Notes under the pieces: generated by a model | Databases searched by the model: none | The model's input: only the letters and a program-made list of their open reading frames with translations | Told to the model about the DNA's origin: nothing | Shown: positions 21,431 through 31,764 of the stretch, piece after piece | Position numbering within the stretch: the stretch's first letter is position 1 | Layout: the number at the start of each line of letters is the position of its first letter | Assembly: GCF_024868665.1 (NCBI RefSeq) | Contig: NW_026634180.1 | Location: 1 to 64,000, forward strand | DNA: 64,000 nucleotides | DNA from: Triplophysa rosa | Lineage: Eukaryota > Chordata > Actinopteri > Cypriniformes > Nemacheilidae | Direction: 5' to 3' | Translations under genes and position numbers: made by a program

Positions 21431-23478
21431 GTCTAGAAATAGGACCCGATAGCGACCTGTAGTGGTAGAGATCCAAGTCCAGAGTAAACAATCCTCACAC
21501 ACATCAGTGTGTGTGAGGAACCCCTCCCCCCAACCCCCAACCAGCCAGTGCCTGCAACATGAGGTCAGCGAGCTATAGCGGGAAGAGGAGAGACTGAAGA
21601 GGAGAGGAGATTACACTGATAGAAGATATCAGGAGGAGGAATATGCCGAGCAGAGAGAGTGCAGCCCATCAATGGCAGCCATGCTGAGCCCAAAGATCAG
21701 ACAGACCAGAAGAGGTACAGTACACTTCGTTTGTATAACATCTGTCACTGCCTCCTCTCAGGTGCAGCGTCACACACCGTACATGCTTTCATCTCTCAGC
21801 ATCTCTGCTACAACTGGTTCATTCATCACTTTCGATCATCTCTGCTCCTGATTTATGGATTTTAATTCTGGAATTATGCCGTTCGATTGGGTTGATCAGT
21901 ATTATATACATATGAAACTATTACTGATAAATGTTTGTACATAGTGTGTTCTTACTTTTTTTTTCATAAAACAGAATCAGTTTGCTGATCGGAGTTAAAC
22001 TAAAGATGATTAACATTTGTATACATGTACGCAATGAATGTTTTACCGCAATATTTCATTTCAGGTTCCTAAAACAAATTCATGTTGATGATATATTTTT
22101 AAGAAGAGTCTGAAAATTGTTAAAAGAAATAATAAATTAACAAATAAAAATGCATTCACTGCTTTAGATTTTTTCCGTAAATGTCATCATAGATTGTAAT
22201 CAATACACCACGTCTAGCAAAACCTATTTCACACATCTATATAAAAAATTACACAAACAGCTGCGCATCTTATCATTCCCAAAGCAAGCGCAAGCTGTGA
22301 GACAAATCTTTATTTGAACCCACTTGCTCTGCTTTCATTGTATTGTGTGGCTGACCATACGACAAACCACGACCATCCTGCCTGTTACACCTCACAACAG
22401 CTGAGCATCAAGGCACACATTCCACTATCATCCGCAGCACGCTGTACGCATTATCGGCACATGCCCACGATGGGCTCATGGTCATTAATCAACACCCTAC
22501 ACCACCGTGTTGTGCGATATGTGAAACCTCAGGCAGGAGAAGATCTCAAGCACAAGGCTTCATACATCATACATCAATTTGATGGATGACACTAAAGTAA
22601 TAACCAGCTAAATTCCTATAAAGGAGCTGAGTAATTTATCCTCTTACTGTTATCTCAGCACTGGTTGTAGCTCTTTTCATCCCCCATCCCCTCACATGCT
22701 ACCTGCAGAACATCAAGGCATCTAATGGAAGAAGACATGAACCATAAACCTAAATTGTCACTATTAAAACAGTGGTTTCAACTTTTTTATTTACTTATTA
22801 CACAGCTTGTTGGAATAATTTATTCTTATTGTTCGATTGTAGTATTAGGCTGTTAAACAAGAAAATTGACTGTCGTTCTAGGCAACATAGATTTCTCATA
22901 GTCTGTCTTATATAAAAAAAACAATTTTAATAATTAATATTTACTCAGATTAATATTTTATGTTCAATTATTTATTTATTTTGTAGTATTCTAAGGAGGG
23001 TAATGTATAGTCAGACGGTTACTATCACACCTCTGAAGGGTGATTCTGCTTCACCTCACAGCCTTAATCACCCTGTGTAGGTTTATATAACCATACTAAA
23101 CGGAAAAAAAAACTATACATTTTGCCTTACTATTAACCTAAAATGAACATATTTAAGTTTTAGCTTCTAGCTTGTAGGTGAATGCAAAATCTAATTTTAA
23201 TCCTTTAGCAAGAGGGAAAATTATGTTCCAACCAAGCGGAGCTGGTAAATAAAGTTATCATCATCATGCAAAACTTGAAAATATTCTTTCTACCATATTT
23301 TAATTAATTTAGGGCAACTATTCTCAGAGTTGATCCCCTCCATGCCAAAACAGGCAGTTTTGATGACCACATCCTAGAAAAGCCCATGGAAAAGTGGTAA
23401 AGTATGAATCATCAAACAGAGAGATTTGCAAACTGCAGGTTTTGATTTCAAAACTGATTTAAACAATAGCTCAATCCT
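21431..23478. other. Mostly non-coding; hairpin and a possible decayed exon
   Basis: 21493-21518 is a perfect 11-bp-arm hairpin (CCTCACACACA/TGTGTGTGAGG). 21560-21715 encodes a coiled-coil-like Glu/Arg-rich frame on the plus strand broken by one TAG and ending at a weak GTACAG donor (see findings). The rest is AT-rich with no recognised gene or element. Confidence 0.4.
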
Positions 23479-24034
23479 TTAAAGGGGTCATATGGCGCGA
23501 ATACATGTTTTTCTGTGTCTTTGGAGTGTTATAAGTTGCCCATGCATGTATTAGACACATGAAAGCGCAAAAAATAAAGTGTCGGAACAAAAGATGCATT
23601 CTATCTAAAAGCGAATGCTCACCTAGACCTGCCTGAAACACCTCGTGTAACCACACCCCCACAAATCTACATCAGTTCCTGGTATGATTTCACTAAGACC
23701 GCCACACACAAGTAATACCTTTCAGTAGAATTGCTTTGGAACCTGATGTTCCAAATATGGTAGAGGCTTTACATTTCCGTCACACGCTTGCAGTATTCGA
23801 CCAATCACTATGCACTGGTTAACTGGCCAATCATAGCACACCTCGCTTTTCAGAGCGATGAGCTTTGTAGAAAATCTGTGCGTTTCAGAGAGGCGGGGCA
23901 AAGAGGAGATACAAACATGCACAAAATTTTATGTGGAAATACAGTGTTTTTGAACCTTAAATCATGTTTACACATTGCATTACATCTAAAACAAACGATA
24001 CTATTCGTTTTAGCCGTGTCATATGACCACTTTA
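23479..24034. repeat. Full copy of the TTAAAGGGGTCATATG element
   Basis: The left end TTAAAGGGGTCATATGG and right end GTCATATGACCACTTTA are inverted repeats. The inside is shared with 2498-2894. It is a non-autonomous DNA element of a type common in cyprinids with no coding capacity. TTAA-like ends suggest a TTAA-duplicating superfamily. Confidence 0.75.
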
Positions 24035-24233
24035 GAGAAGCTAGTCCAATAAAACATTTCTGCATACCAAGTGTGACAGGTGATTTGTTAGAAATGCATT
24101 TTCATAGAAAATAACCATGCAGGTGTAAGATCTAGATAACCATTGGGTTAACTGACTTTCCTAAAAATTGGACATTAATATCCCTCAGCCACAGGCAGCA
24201 CCGAGTCCACTCTTTTCCTCTGTTCTCTATTAG

Positions 24234-24284
24234 GCAGCTACTACATCCACCACACGGGTAATGTAATCAAAGTCTGCAGCTCTG
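24234..24284 (+). other. Candidate 51-bp exon of an unknown host gene
   Basis: A pyrimidine-rich tract CTTTTCCTCTGTTCTCTATTAG precedes the segment and GTGAGC follows it. Only one of three frames is open and it reads SYYIHHTGNVIKVCSS. The length is a multiple of three, so the exon could be skipped without a frame change. I do not recognise the protein. The signals are good for a short exon, but no partner exon was found. Confidence 0.35.
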
Positions 24285-24750
24285 GTGAGCTTTTTTAGAA
24301 AAAGGTCATGGGGACTGAGCAGGCAGCCATCACATCTGTCTCTAAGAGCCAGTCTGACTCAATACCTCCACTTCTGTAGTGCCTTTTACATTGTAGTGGA
24401 AAGAGTGAAAAGTCCTTTTTTTATTTGGTTAGAATGGTCAGAAATTTACCATTTCATGGTAAAGACCTTTAAAGACTTATAAAAAGGCTGTGAAAATGTT
24501 AAAAAAATATTAGAGGATGTCAAGAGTACTTTATACGTTATAATTGCAAAATAAAATTTGGATGGGAAACAGAGTGGTCTTGTTTGACACTGAACGGGTT
24601 AATTTTGTGATAATGACTGGTCAACATCATCCTGCTCATTCACTATTCATCAAATAAATAAATGAAAAAAAACTTTTGAAAGTCCGCGGTTTTACAAGAA
24701 AAACATGAAATTATTTTAAATTATTAATTACTTAATTTTACACAACAAAA

Positions 24751-24975
24751 CGTCTCGGTTACGTTTGTAACCTCGGTTCCCTGATGGAGGGAACGAGACG
24801 TTGTGTCGAACCGACAGATGGGGTTCGTCCTTGAGAACCAATCACTTCCGACTTCTTAGAAAAGGCCAATGAAAATTGGTGAATGAAATTTGCATGCCGA
24901 ACTCCGCCCCCGGATATCCGGGTATAAAAGGGAGACGGCGTACCTCATTCATTCACCTTAGTTCTGAGGAGCCTG
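24751..24975. repeat. Left inverted terminal repeat of DIRS D
   Basis: The segment starts CGTCTCGGTTACGTTTGTAA, continues with GACGTTGTGTCGAACCGACA, CCAATGAAAATTGG, and the promoter-like GGATATCCGGGTATAAAAGG. From about 24803 inward it is the inverse of 31177-31355. The TATAAAAG box at about 24921 lies in each terminal repeat. Confidence 0.88.
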
Positions 24976-25027
24976 AGACCTCTCACTACTGCTGCAGTGG
25001 ACAGCACGTGTTGTGGCAAGAGGACAA

Positions 25028-25115
25028 CGTCTCGTTCCCTCCATCAGGGAACCGAGGTTACAAACGTAACCGAGATGTTCCCTTTCTGTCGGTCTCTCGA
25101 CGTTGTGTCGAACCG
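25028..25115. repeat. Internal complementary region (ICR) of DIRS D
   Basis: 25028-25077 is the reverse complement of the outermost 50 bases of the left terminal repeat (24751-24800) with about one mismatch. It is joined directly to GTTCCCTTTCTGTCGGTCTC, which is the outer end of the right terminal repeat read inward (31366 leftward). So it holds both element ends abutted. In the DIRS-1 model such a region templates joining of the two ends into a circle before recombinase-mediated integration. Confidence 0.8.
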
Positions 25116-25775
25116 ACAGATGGGGTTCCAATGGAAAACGCCATAACACTGTGCCCTGTCACAATCTCAACGAAGCGACGGTGACTGGCCTGGGCGTGTC
25201 AGCCGTGACGCTACCGCAAAATTGTAACCTACCAGTGGGTAGGTAGGGGGTCCCTGAGCTTTCTTGAAAGGTGGGAAGGCCCCTACCTTCGGCCTCACAG
25301 GCGGCGGCCTTGTTTCTCTAACAGCGAGAAGCCGCCCGGAACCGTATGGCCACTGGGTAAGCACTACTTCCTCAAGCGGGGGATGCGCTACAGAGACCAC
25401 TTCCTACCACAGGGAGGAGACTAGTGGAGATACCAACATGGTCTCACCGATGGGGGAGAACTCATGGGAAGAAAGTGCGGACTGAAGGAGTTAACCTCGA
25501 GGTGGAGGTCCACCTATGGAGGTCATTGGTTACCAAGGTGGGAACCAGCATGAGGATACATCAGATGGAACCGCCCTGCTGGGGGGTTGCAATGTCTGGT
25601 AGCACTAGGTCCAGTTAGAGCTATGTTGCGAATAACTCAGGTGATACCCGGCCTAAGGGGCAGGGCTGCTCTGCCCAGCCCGCCCACAGGAGGTGCTTGC
25701 TAGTGATGGATGGAGTGCCTGTTCTTCACCCAGTGGGGGAAGAAGGGAGGCTAGTAGTACGCTGACCCCCTAGGG

Positions 25776-26440
25776 TCAGGTACTGTCATAGGCGTACACC
25801 CTACCGGTCGCCGGTCTTGCCTGATGCCCGCAAGACTCGCCGACCGGTTTTACGCGAAGGCTGTAGGACCTCGCTAAGGTGATGGGTGTAGCCCAACTCT
25901 GCAGATGTCTGCCAGAGAGGCGCCTCGAGCCAGTGCCCACGAGGAGGCAGTACTCCGTGTGGAGAGACCTCTCACCCAGTGGGCGTTTGCGAACTAGGAC
26001 AGGTACGCCATAGTGACGGCGTCCATGATCCAATGCGCCAATCTCTGTTTGAGACAGCCCTCCCTGCTGATTTCCAAAACAGCTCAAAGCTTCAGCTGCT
26101 CTGCGTGCGGTCCAAGCAGAGGCGCAATGCGCGTACTGGACACAACACGGATGGGGTTGGGTCTTCCTGCCCGGTGGGGAGTGCCTGTAAGTTCACCACC
26201 TGGTGTCTCGGGGGAGTGGTGGGAACTTTGGGCACGTAGCCGGGCCGGGGTCTCAGGATAGCGTGAGAATAACCGGGCCCGAGTTCTAGGCAATCTATGG
26301 ACACGGAGAATGCTTGTAGGTCAGCTACCCCCTTGAGTGTCCTCCGGAGAGCCGTCTTCATCGTGAAGTGAGAAAGAGCGGAATCTCCGAGATGCTCCAG
26401 GACCGCATCAAGGTCGTAAGAGGGTACGGAGCGTGGGTGA
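25776..26440 (-). pseudogene. DIRS tyrosine recombinase remnant
   Basis: Two frames carry the domain: MKTALRRTLKGVADLQAFSV ... PGYVPKVPTTP ... LCPVRALRLCLDRT (N-terminal catalytic half, with the region holding the first Arg), then GALDHGRRHYGVPV, the LGERSLHTEYCLLVGTGSRR block where intact elements have the HSTR box, and LARSYSLRV. A frameshift near 26090 separates the halves and the HxxR box appears altered. The enzyme would integrate the circular DNA by strand exchange. The L2 insertion lies just upstream of it. Confidence 0.75.
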
Positions 26441-26542
26441 GGTGGTAGCCTTCCCGCTCCCCTTAGGAACCAAATGATCAGGTTGTGCTGTCCTAGAGAC
26501 TACCAGCAATTGGGTCGTGATGAGCGGCAACAGCGGCTACTC

Positions 26543-26750
26543 AACTCAACTCAACTTTATTTATATAGCGCTTTTACAAATTTCATTGTTACAAAGCAGC
26601 TGTACATGAGACACATTGACTACAAGCAAAACAATCAAAGTTGTACCTGCAAAAACAAGAAAAGGTTGAAAACACAGAAGACAGACACACCCACACACAA
26701 AACACTCCACACACACAACACGCACACGCACCAACACACACAGACACAGA

Positions 26751-26785
<35 letters not shown>

Positions 26786-27136
26786 ACGTACACAGACAAG
26801 TACGCACACACACACACGCTCAGTGAGAGCACACATTTAGGATAAAGGAGAGAGAAGCACAGGTCAAATATAACAGATAATAAATTCCTATATGCAATAT
26901 TAATTAAGTAAAACTTTAAGATTCTAAAGCAGCCCCCCCGGTCAGGCAGATAGTGCAAAAACAGTATGCAAACGGTGGCGAGGAACCCAAAACTCTAATC
27001 GAGAAAAAAAACCTCAGGAGAACCCAGGCCCAACCAGGGGATTCCAGTTCCCCTCTGGCAAAAGCTGCTGCCTCTGCACAAGCTCCAGAGAACTTGCACA
27101 ACAAGGCTAAATAAAATAAATAAACTTAATAATAAA
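26543..27136 (-). mobile_element. L2-type LINE 3' end inserted in DIRS D
   Basis: The left edge is CAACTCAACTCAACTTTATTTATATAGCGC, which is the reverse of the L2 3' terminus with its GAGTT repeats. The whole segment is nearly identical to 48912-49567, the 3' UTR of the larger L2 in this window. It is 5'-truncated with no coding part, and interrupts DIRS sequence on both sides. Confidence 0.88.
26684..26822. repeat. Imperfect (CA)n tract in the L2 3' UTR
   Basis: The run is mostly CA with GA and GT interruptions, with a pure core near 26752-26784. An equivalent tract sits at the same place in the other L2 copy (49072-49246). Val/Cys or Thr/His reading frames over it are artefacts. Confidence 0.92.
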
Positions 27137-27419
27137 ATAAATTACTACATACACGTTCAGTGTGGAAGGGGAGAGATTATTCTCGAGTCTCTGGAAGAAC
27201 CGCACCCACTTGATCAAGCAACTCCGCGGGTCTTCTCTTCGAGAAGAGCACCAGGATGAGAAGAGGCACCACTAGGCGTATCGTCACCTAGTGGCCAGGG
27301 CCCTAGCCTGAGTAGTGGTCTTAACCGCCGCAGGGGTTTTGCCACTCAGGATCTCCTCGTTCCGTCCAGGGGCCAGACATGTATGTTCCAGAGGTCTAGC
27401 CCGTGATTTTATAACGTGC

Positions 27420-28960
27420 CCTTCCTCTGGGAAAGCAGGTCCTTCGTCAGGGGAATCGGCCAGGGGGAGCTGTCGTCAAGATCATTAGCTCCGAGAACCA
27501 AGTCCGGTTGGGGCAGTATGGCACAACTAGTACACTTGATGCTCCTCTTCCCTGACCTTGCGCAGGGTCTGTGCAATGAGGCTCACTGGGAGAAAGACGT
27601 ACTTCGGCTTGTCCCACGGCCAGCTGTGCGCTAGAGCCTCCGTGCCGAGGCATGGAGTACCTTAGCGGCAATGGGTGGTGTCCAGGGAGGCGAAGGGGTC
27701 TACCTGAGCCCGCCCTGACTGTCCCCAATGAGCTGGCTACGCGGGGGTGGAGTCGACACTCTCCACGAGGCGTCAACTGACGAGAGAGCACATCGGCTGT
27801 CTGGTTCAGGTCACCTGGGATATGTGTGGCCTTGCGGACTCCACAGGAGGAGGCGTCGGGCGAGTCGTGTTAGCTGCCATAAGCGAACGCCACCCTGGCG
27901 GTTAAAAACGCTACGGCAGTTGTGCAGTACGACCGGACCAGCACATGCTTGTTCTGCATGAGAGGTTGTAACCCCTTCAGTGCGGGTAGCACATCCAACA
28001 ACTCTAGGCAATTGATATGCCTGCGAAGGCGGGGGCCCGTCCATCGCCCTGACACTGCGTGCCCGTTGCACACGGCACCCCAACCCTGCAGGGAGGCGTC
28101 TGTCGACCCTGACGCGTCTCGCCTGCACGAGAGGGACCCCCCGTCCGTAGAAAAGGTCATTGAAGACCAAGGGGTTAGGGTCCGTCGGCAGAAAAGCATA
28201 ATCACCATCCGCCTGCTGCCGGTGTGCCACGCTCTCCAGGGAACTCGACTCTGTAGCGAGTGTTGGAGCGGTCTCATGTGCATCAACCTGAGGGGTATCA
28301 CCACCGTCGAGGATGCCATGTACCCAGGAGCCTCCTCCCGCTGACTGCTTGAAACATTCCAGGCAGTTCAACACTGACTGAGCGCAGTCGCGCTGTAATG
28401 GAGACAGAGTTGTGTTCCATACCAAGAAAGAGTATGCTCTGCACAGAGGAGAGCTTGCTCCTTTTCGGTTGACCTGTGGTCCCAATCGATCTAGGTGCCG
28501 AAGCACTAGGTCCCTGTGTGTACATAACAGATCTCACGAGTGTGTCAAATGAGCCAGTCTTCGAGATAGTTTAGTACCCGCACACCTCTTTCCCTGAGGG
28601 GAGTGAGGGCGGCTTCCACGATCTTCGTGAAGACTCGTGGGGACAGGGAGACCGAAGGGGAGACTCTGTACTAATATGCCTGACCCTCAAAGCGAACCGT
28701 AGGAACGGGCGATGACGAGGGAGAAGAGACATGAGAGTAAGAGTCTTCAGGTCGATTGCCAGAATCCATCTTGACATCTGAAGATGCCAGATGCTTCGCG
28801 TGAGCATCCTGAACGGCAGCTTGAGTAGGTGCCTGTTCAGGGTACGAAGATCTAGCGACCCCCGCTCTTTTTGGGGACGATGAAGTACGGGCTGTAAACC
28901 CGTTGAACATCTCGGCTAGAGGGACGAGCACGATCGCTTCCTCACAGAGGGGTGGCGACC
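27420..28960 (-). pseudogene. DIRS RT and RNase H remnant
   Basis: Minus-strand frames give ILAIDLKTLTLMSLLPRHRP, SPCPHESSRRSWKPPSLPSG and, after the YLDD region near 28570, MASSTVVIPLRLMHMRPLQH, LQSRVPWRAW, DASLQGWGAVCNGHAVSGRW, RRHINCLELLDVLPALK and MLSRQLTPRGECRLHP ending in LVVPYCPNRTWFSELM. This is the full RT-RNase H order of fish DIRS elements, in several frames. Not functional. Confidence 0.82.
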
Positions 28961-29284
28961 TCGGCCCGAAGCACGGGCATCCTAGCCTCTGCTGAGGTAA
29001 GAGGATGCCCCGAAACTTGGGCGGGCGTCCGGGGAGTTGGATCGCGTAGCCGAGACGGACCGTATCCCGTGTCACCGTGACGGTTTGGGAAGCTCTTGTC
29101 AGGCTCCCAGGGACCGACAGGGAGGCTAGGGGTACGTTCTGCTTCATCGACCTCCCGGGGGTGGTTTGATGGCTGGCAGTACGGATCCCTCGCCGTGGGG
29201 GGGACCCCCGGGGAGGAGATCGGCTCTGCAGTTTTACCTGTCTGGCGAAGATGTAGCACAACGCACCATCGAAGAGAGTGCTTG

Positions 29285-29735
29285 GCTGAATGATTATCTC
29301 CTGACATTGGGTCTTGCCTCAATGTTGAGTTGCCGAACACCTCGTGTAGAGGGTGAGAGCGGCTGTGATAATACCCAGACGATGATGTGGCACAACGCAC
29401 GTCGATTGAGAGTGCTTAGGCTGCTGATTATCCTCGACATTGGGTCTTGCCGCAACGTCGAGTTGCCGAACACCGTCGTGTAGAGGGTGAGAGCGGCTGT
29501 GATAAACGCCCAGAGAGGGAGAAAACTTTTAGAAAGGTATTCTCGAACTGTGATAATACCCAGACGATGATGTAGTGCTTAGGCTGCTGATTATCCTCGA
29601 CATTGGGTCTCGCCGTGACGCAACGTCGAGTTGCCGAACACCGTCGTGTAGAGGGTGAGAGCGGCTGTGATAAACGCCCAGAGAGGGAGAAAACTTTTAG
29701 AAAGGTATTCTCGAACTCCCTGTGGTCTTCCCATG
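29285..29735. repeat. Three-copy tandem array in DIRS D spacer
   Basis: Units share TTATCCTCGACATTGGGTCT, CAACGTCGAGTTGCCGAACA and GTGTAGAGGGTGAGAGCGGC. The last two also share the AGAGAGGGAGAAAACTTTTAGAAAGG tail. This is the same position, between gag and RT, as the 90-bp duplication at 6834-7013. Confidence 0.82.
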
Positions 29736-29739
29736 AGGG

Positions 29740-30660
29740 CCGCATTGGCTTTCGCCGCGGCTGCTGATGGGGTGGTGGTCTCCTCTTCGATGTCTCGAAG
29801 AGGACCAGGGCTGCTGGGAAGCAGACGGTGCACGGGATCTCGGCGGCCAGAGGGCGGTCGAGTCGCGGCTGGGGAGGACATCCTCTGTCTGCTCCCTAAC
29901 TGTCGAACTCGACAGTATCACCAAACAGCCCCCCCTTGCGAGATGGGTGCATCGAGAAAGCGGACTTTCTCAGAGTTACTCACCTGTGCAAGGTTCAGCC
30001 AGAGGTGTCTCTCCTGGACCACAAGTGTGGACATCGTCCAACACAGGGCCCGCGCGATCACCTTGTTCGCCCGAGAGCGAGGTTGGTGAAGCCGCGGAGT
30101 TCCTGCATAAGCGCTGGGTCGGTCTTACCCTCGTGGAGCTCTCTCCGCGCATTGGCCTGCAGGAAGGCCATAGCATGGAGAGAGGGGACAGCTTGGCCCG
30201 CAGCAGAGTAAGCTCTCGACACCTCAGATGCCGAAAAGCCTATGTGCTTTGGACGGGAGTCTAGGTCGAGCCCCTGGGGGACCGACGTATCCTCTAGCTG
30301 CCCCACCATCGAGGGAAGAAAGGGTGATGGAACTAGTTGACGTGTACGCGCCGAAGGGGTCATTCCAGGTCGTACTAGGTTCCTCATGCACTTCCGGGGG
30401 AACACGGAACTGAGGGCGAGTGCGGCTTGGAGCCACTCTCAAGCCCGATGTACCGTGTATCCAGCCGCGTGCACCGCAACCCAATGTCGGCGGCCCGGGA
30501 AAGCATGGCTGACGTTACGACATCCGCTTCTTCCTGATCTCGACCCCCCGAGGGAGGGAGCTTCAAGGAATCGTCGGAGTCTGATGCCAGTAAGTCACCC
30601 TCCGATGCTGCAACAGACATCTCATCATCACGTACCGTGTCCGATACGTGATTGAGGACT
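29740..30660 (-). pseudogene. DIRS gag remnant
   Basis: Frames include MSVAASEGDLLASDSDDSLK (acidic N-terminus), TSAMLSRAADIGLRC, RKCMRNLVRPGMTPSARTRQ, AYSAAGQAVPSLHAMAFLQA and RRELHEGKTDPALMQELRG. The same order and words occur in the plus-strand copy at 14880-15700. It is split over at least three frames. Confidence 0.75.
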
Positions 30661-31176
30661 AAGACGGCGGACCGTCTTATGGGGAACGGTCAGACGAGCA
30701 AGGCGAGGTGGGAACGGTCCGCGAGCCAGTGGCTGACAGACTAGCGCTCACAGTAATCCTCATATCACCCTCTCTGCTCGCCGTAGCGGGCGGCAGGGCC
30801 GTAGTCCTGTTGTCACGGAACGGGAAGCAGACGAGGTGGTGGCTGAGTCCCGTGGGAACACAGCCACCCGTGACGCAACGTCTGAATCGTCAGCCGCCCG
30901 CAGTGCAGGCAGGACGTATCCACAACATCTGCCCCAGCGTACTGGAAGCAGACATCGTGTCCGTCCCCCTCCTCGATGAGTGTGTTGCACCCAAGAGAAC
31001 AGCGGGACATGCCACGCTGGAGAAATTTGCTCTTTTAGAGAAAAAAACTCGAACACTTCTGGAACCGCCGAGACGCCCAGGGGAAGTCGCTGCAGGAAGG
31101 GACAGTCCGCTGCACCACGTTGTAGAGCTGGCAGTCTTGTAGCGAAGTCTGTTGATCATGAGCGAAGGCTCCGAAG

Positions 31177-31367
31177 AACAAAAGGTGAATGAATGAGGCA
31201 CGCCGTCTCCCTTTTATACCCGGATATCCAGGGGCAGAGTCCGGCATGCAAATTTCATTCGCCAATTTACATTGGCCTTTTCTAAGAAGTCAGAAGTGAT
31301 TGGTTCTCAAGGACGAACCCCATCTGTCGGTTCGACACAACGTCGAGAGACCGACAGAAAGGGAACC
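31177..31367. repeat. Right inverted terminal repeat of DIRS D
   Basis: It contains GTGAATGAATGAGGCACGCC, the reversed TATA box (CTTTTATACCCGGATATCC), CATTGGCCTTTTCTAAGAAG and ends CCGACAGAAAGGGAACC. It is the inverse of the left repeat. As the 5' end of a minus-strand element it would hold the promoter. Confidence 0.88.
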
Positions 31368-31764
31368 TTTGTTAGCTAAGCTGAAACTGTTGTAGTAATT
31401 TTGGGCCAATTAAACTAAGGAATGAGTGTGTATTACCTGTCCTGTTCGGTCAGGGGAGGGTGGGTTGTGCATTCAGCTAAACTTACTACTTTGCACACAC
31501 AACCTAAATCCTAAAGCCCATCTCACTGTATCTTGAGCATTTAAAAATTGCAACACAACAGGGTAAACATACAATATTCAATTTTACAAAGGCTAAAAGC
31601 ATTGGGTGGGGGGACTAGGATCCTGTTGCTCACTCAGTCTTACTTAGTTTAGTGCTGAATCTCTCCCCCACAAGGCGGTGGCATTACCACGCCGCCAGTT
31701 ACTGATGAGACGAAACTTGTTGGACTTATTATTATACAAAACATTAAATTGGTTCTTATTGACT
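31368..31764. other. Nothing recognised
   Basis: AT-rich spacer between DIRS D and the second Kolobok-like copy with no coding signal. Confidence 0.5.

Larger units (their letters stand above)
24751..31367 (-). mobile_element. DIRS retrotransposon D, nearly complete
   Basis: On the minus strand the order is right terminal repeat (31367-31177), gag (30660-29740), a tandem-repeat spacer, RT (28960-28500), RNase H (28480-27420), tyrosine recombinase (26440-25776), internal complementary region (25115-25028) and left terminal repeat (24975-24751). That is the canonical DIRS layout: inverted terminal repeats, no target duplication needed, and integration by a tyrosine recombinase rather than a DDE integrase. 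An L2 3' end is inserted at 26543-27136. All coding parts are frameshifted. Confidence 0.88.

Noticed and set aside
21493..21518. microRNA hairpin
   Set aside because: The stem is only 11 bp with a 4-base loop and simple CA/TG content, too short for a precursor.
26561..26836. Open frames rich in Cys/Val or Thr/His over CA tracts here and at 48959-49320
   Set aside because: They are translations of a dinucleotide repeat in an L2 3' UTR.
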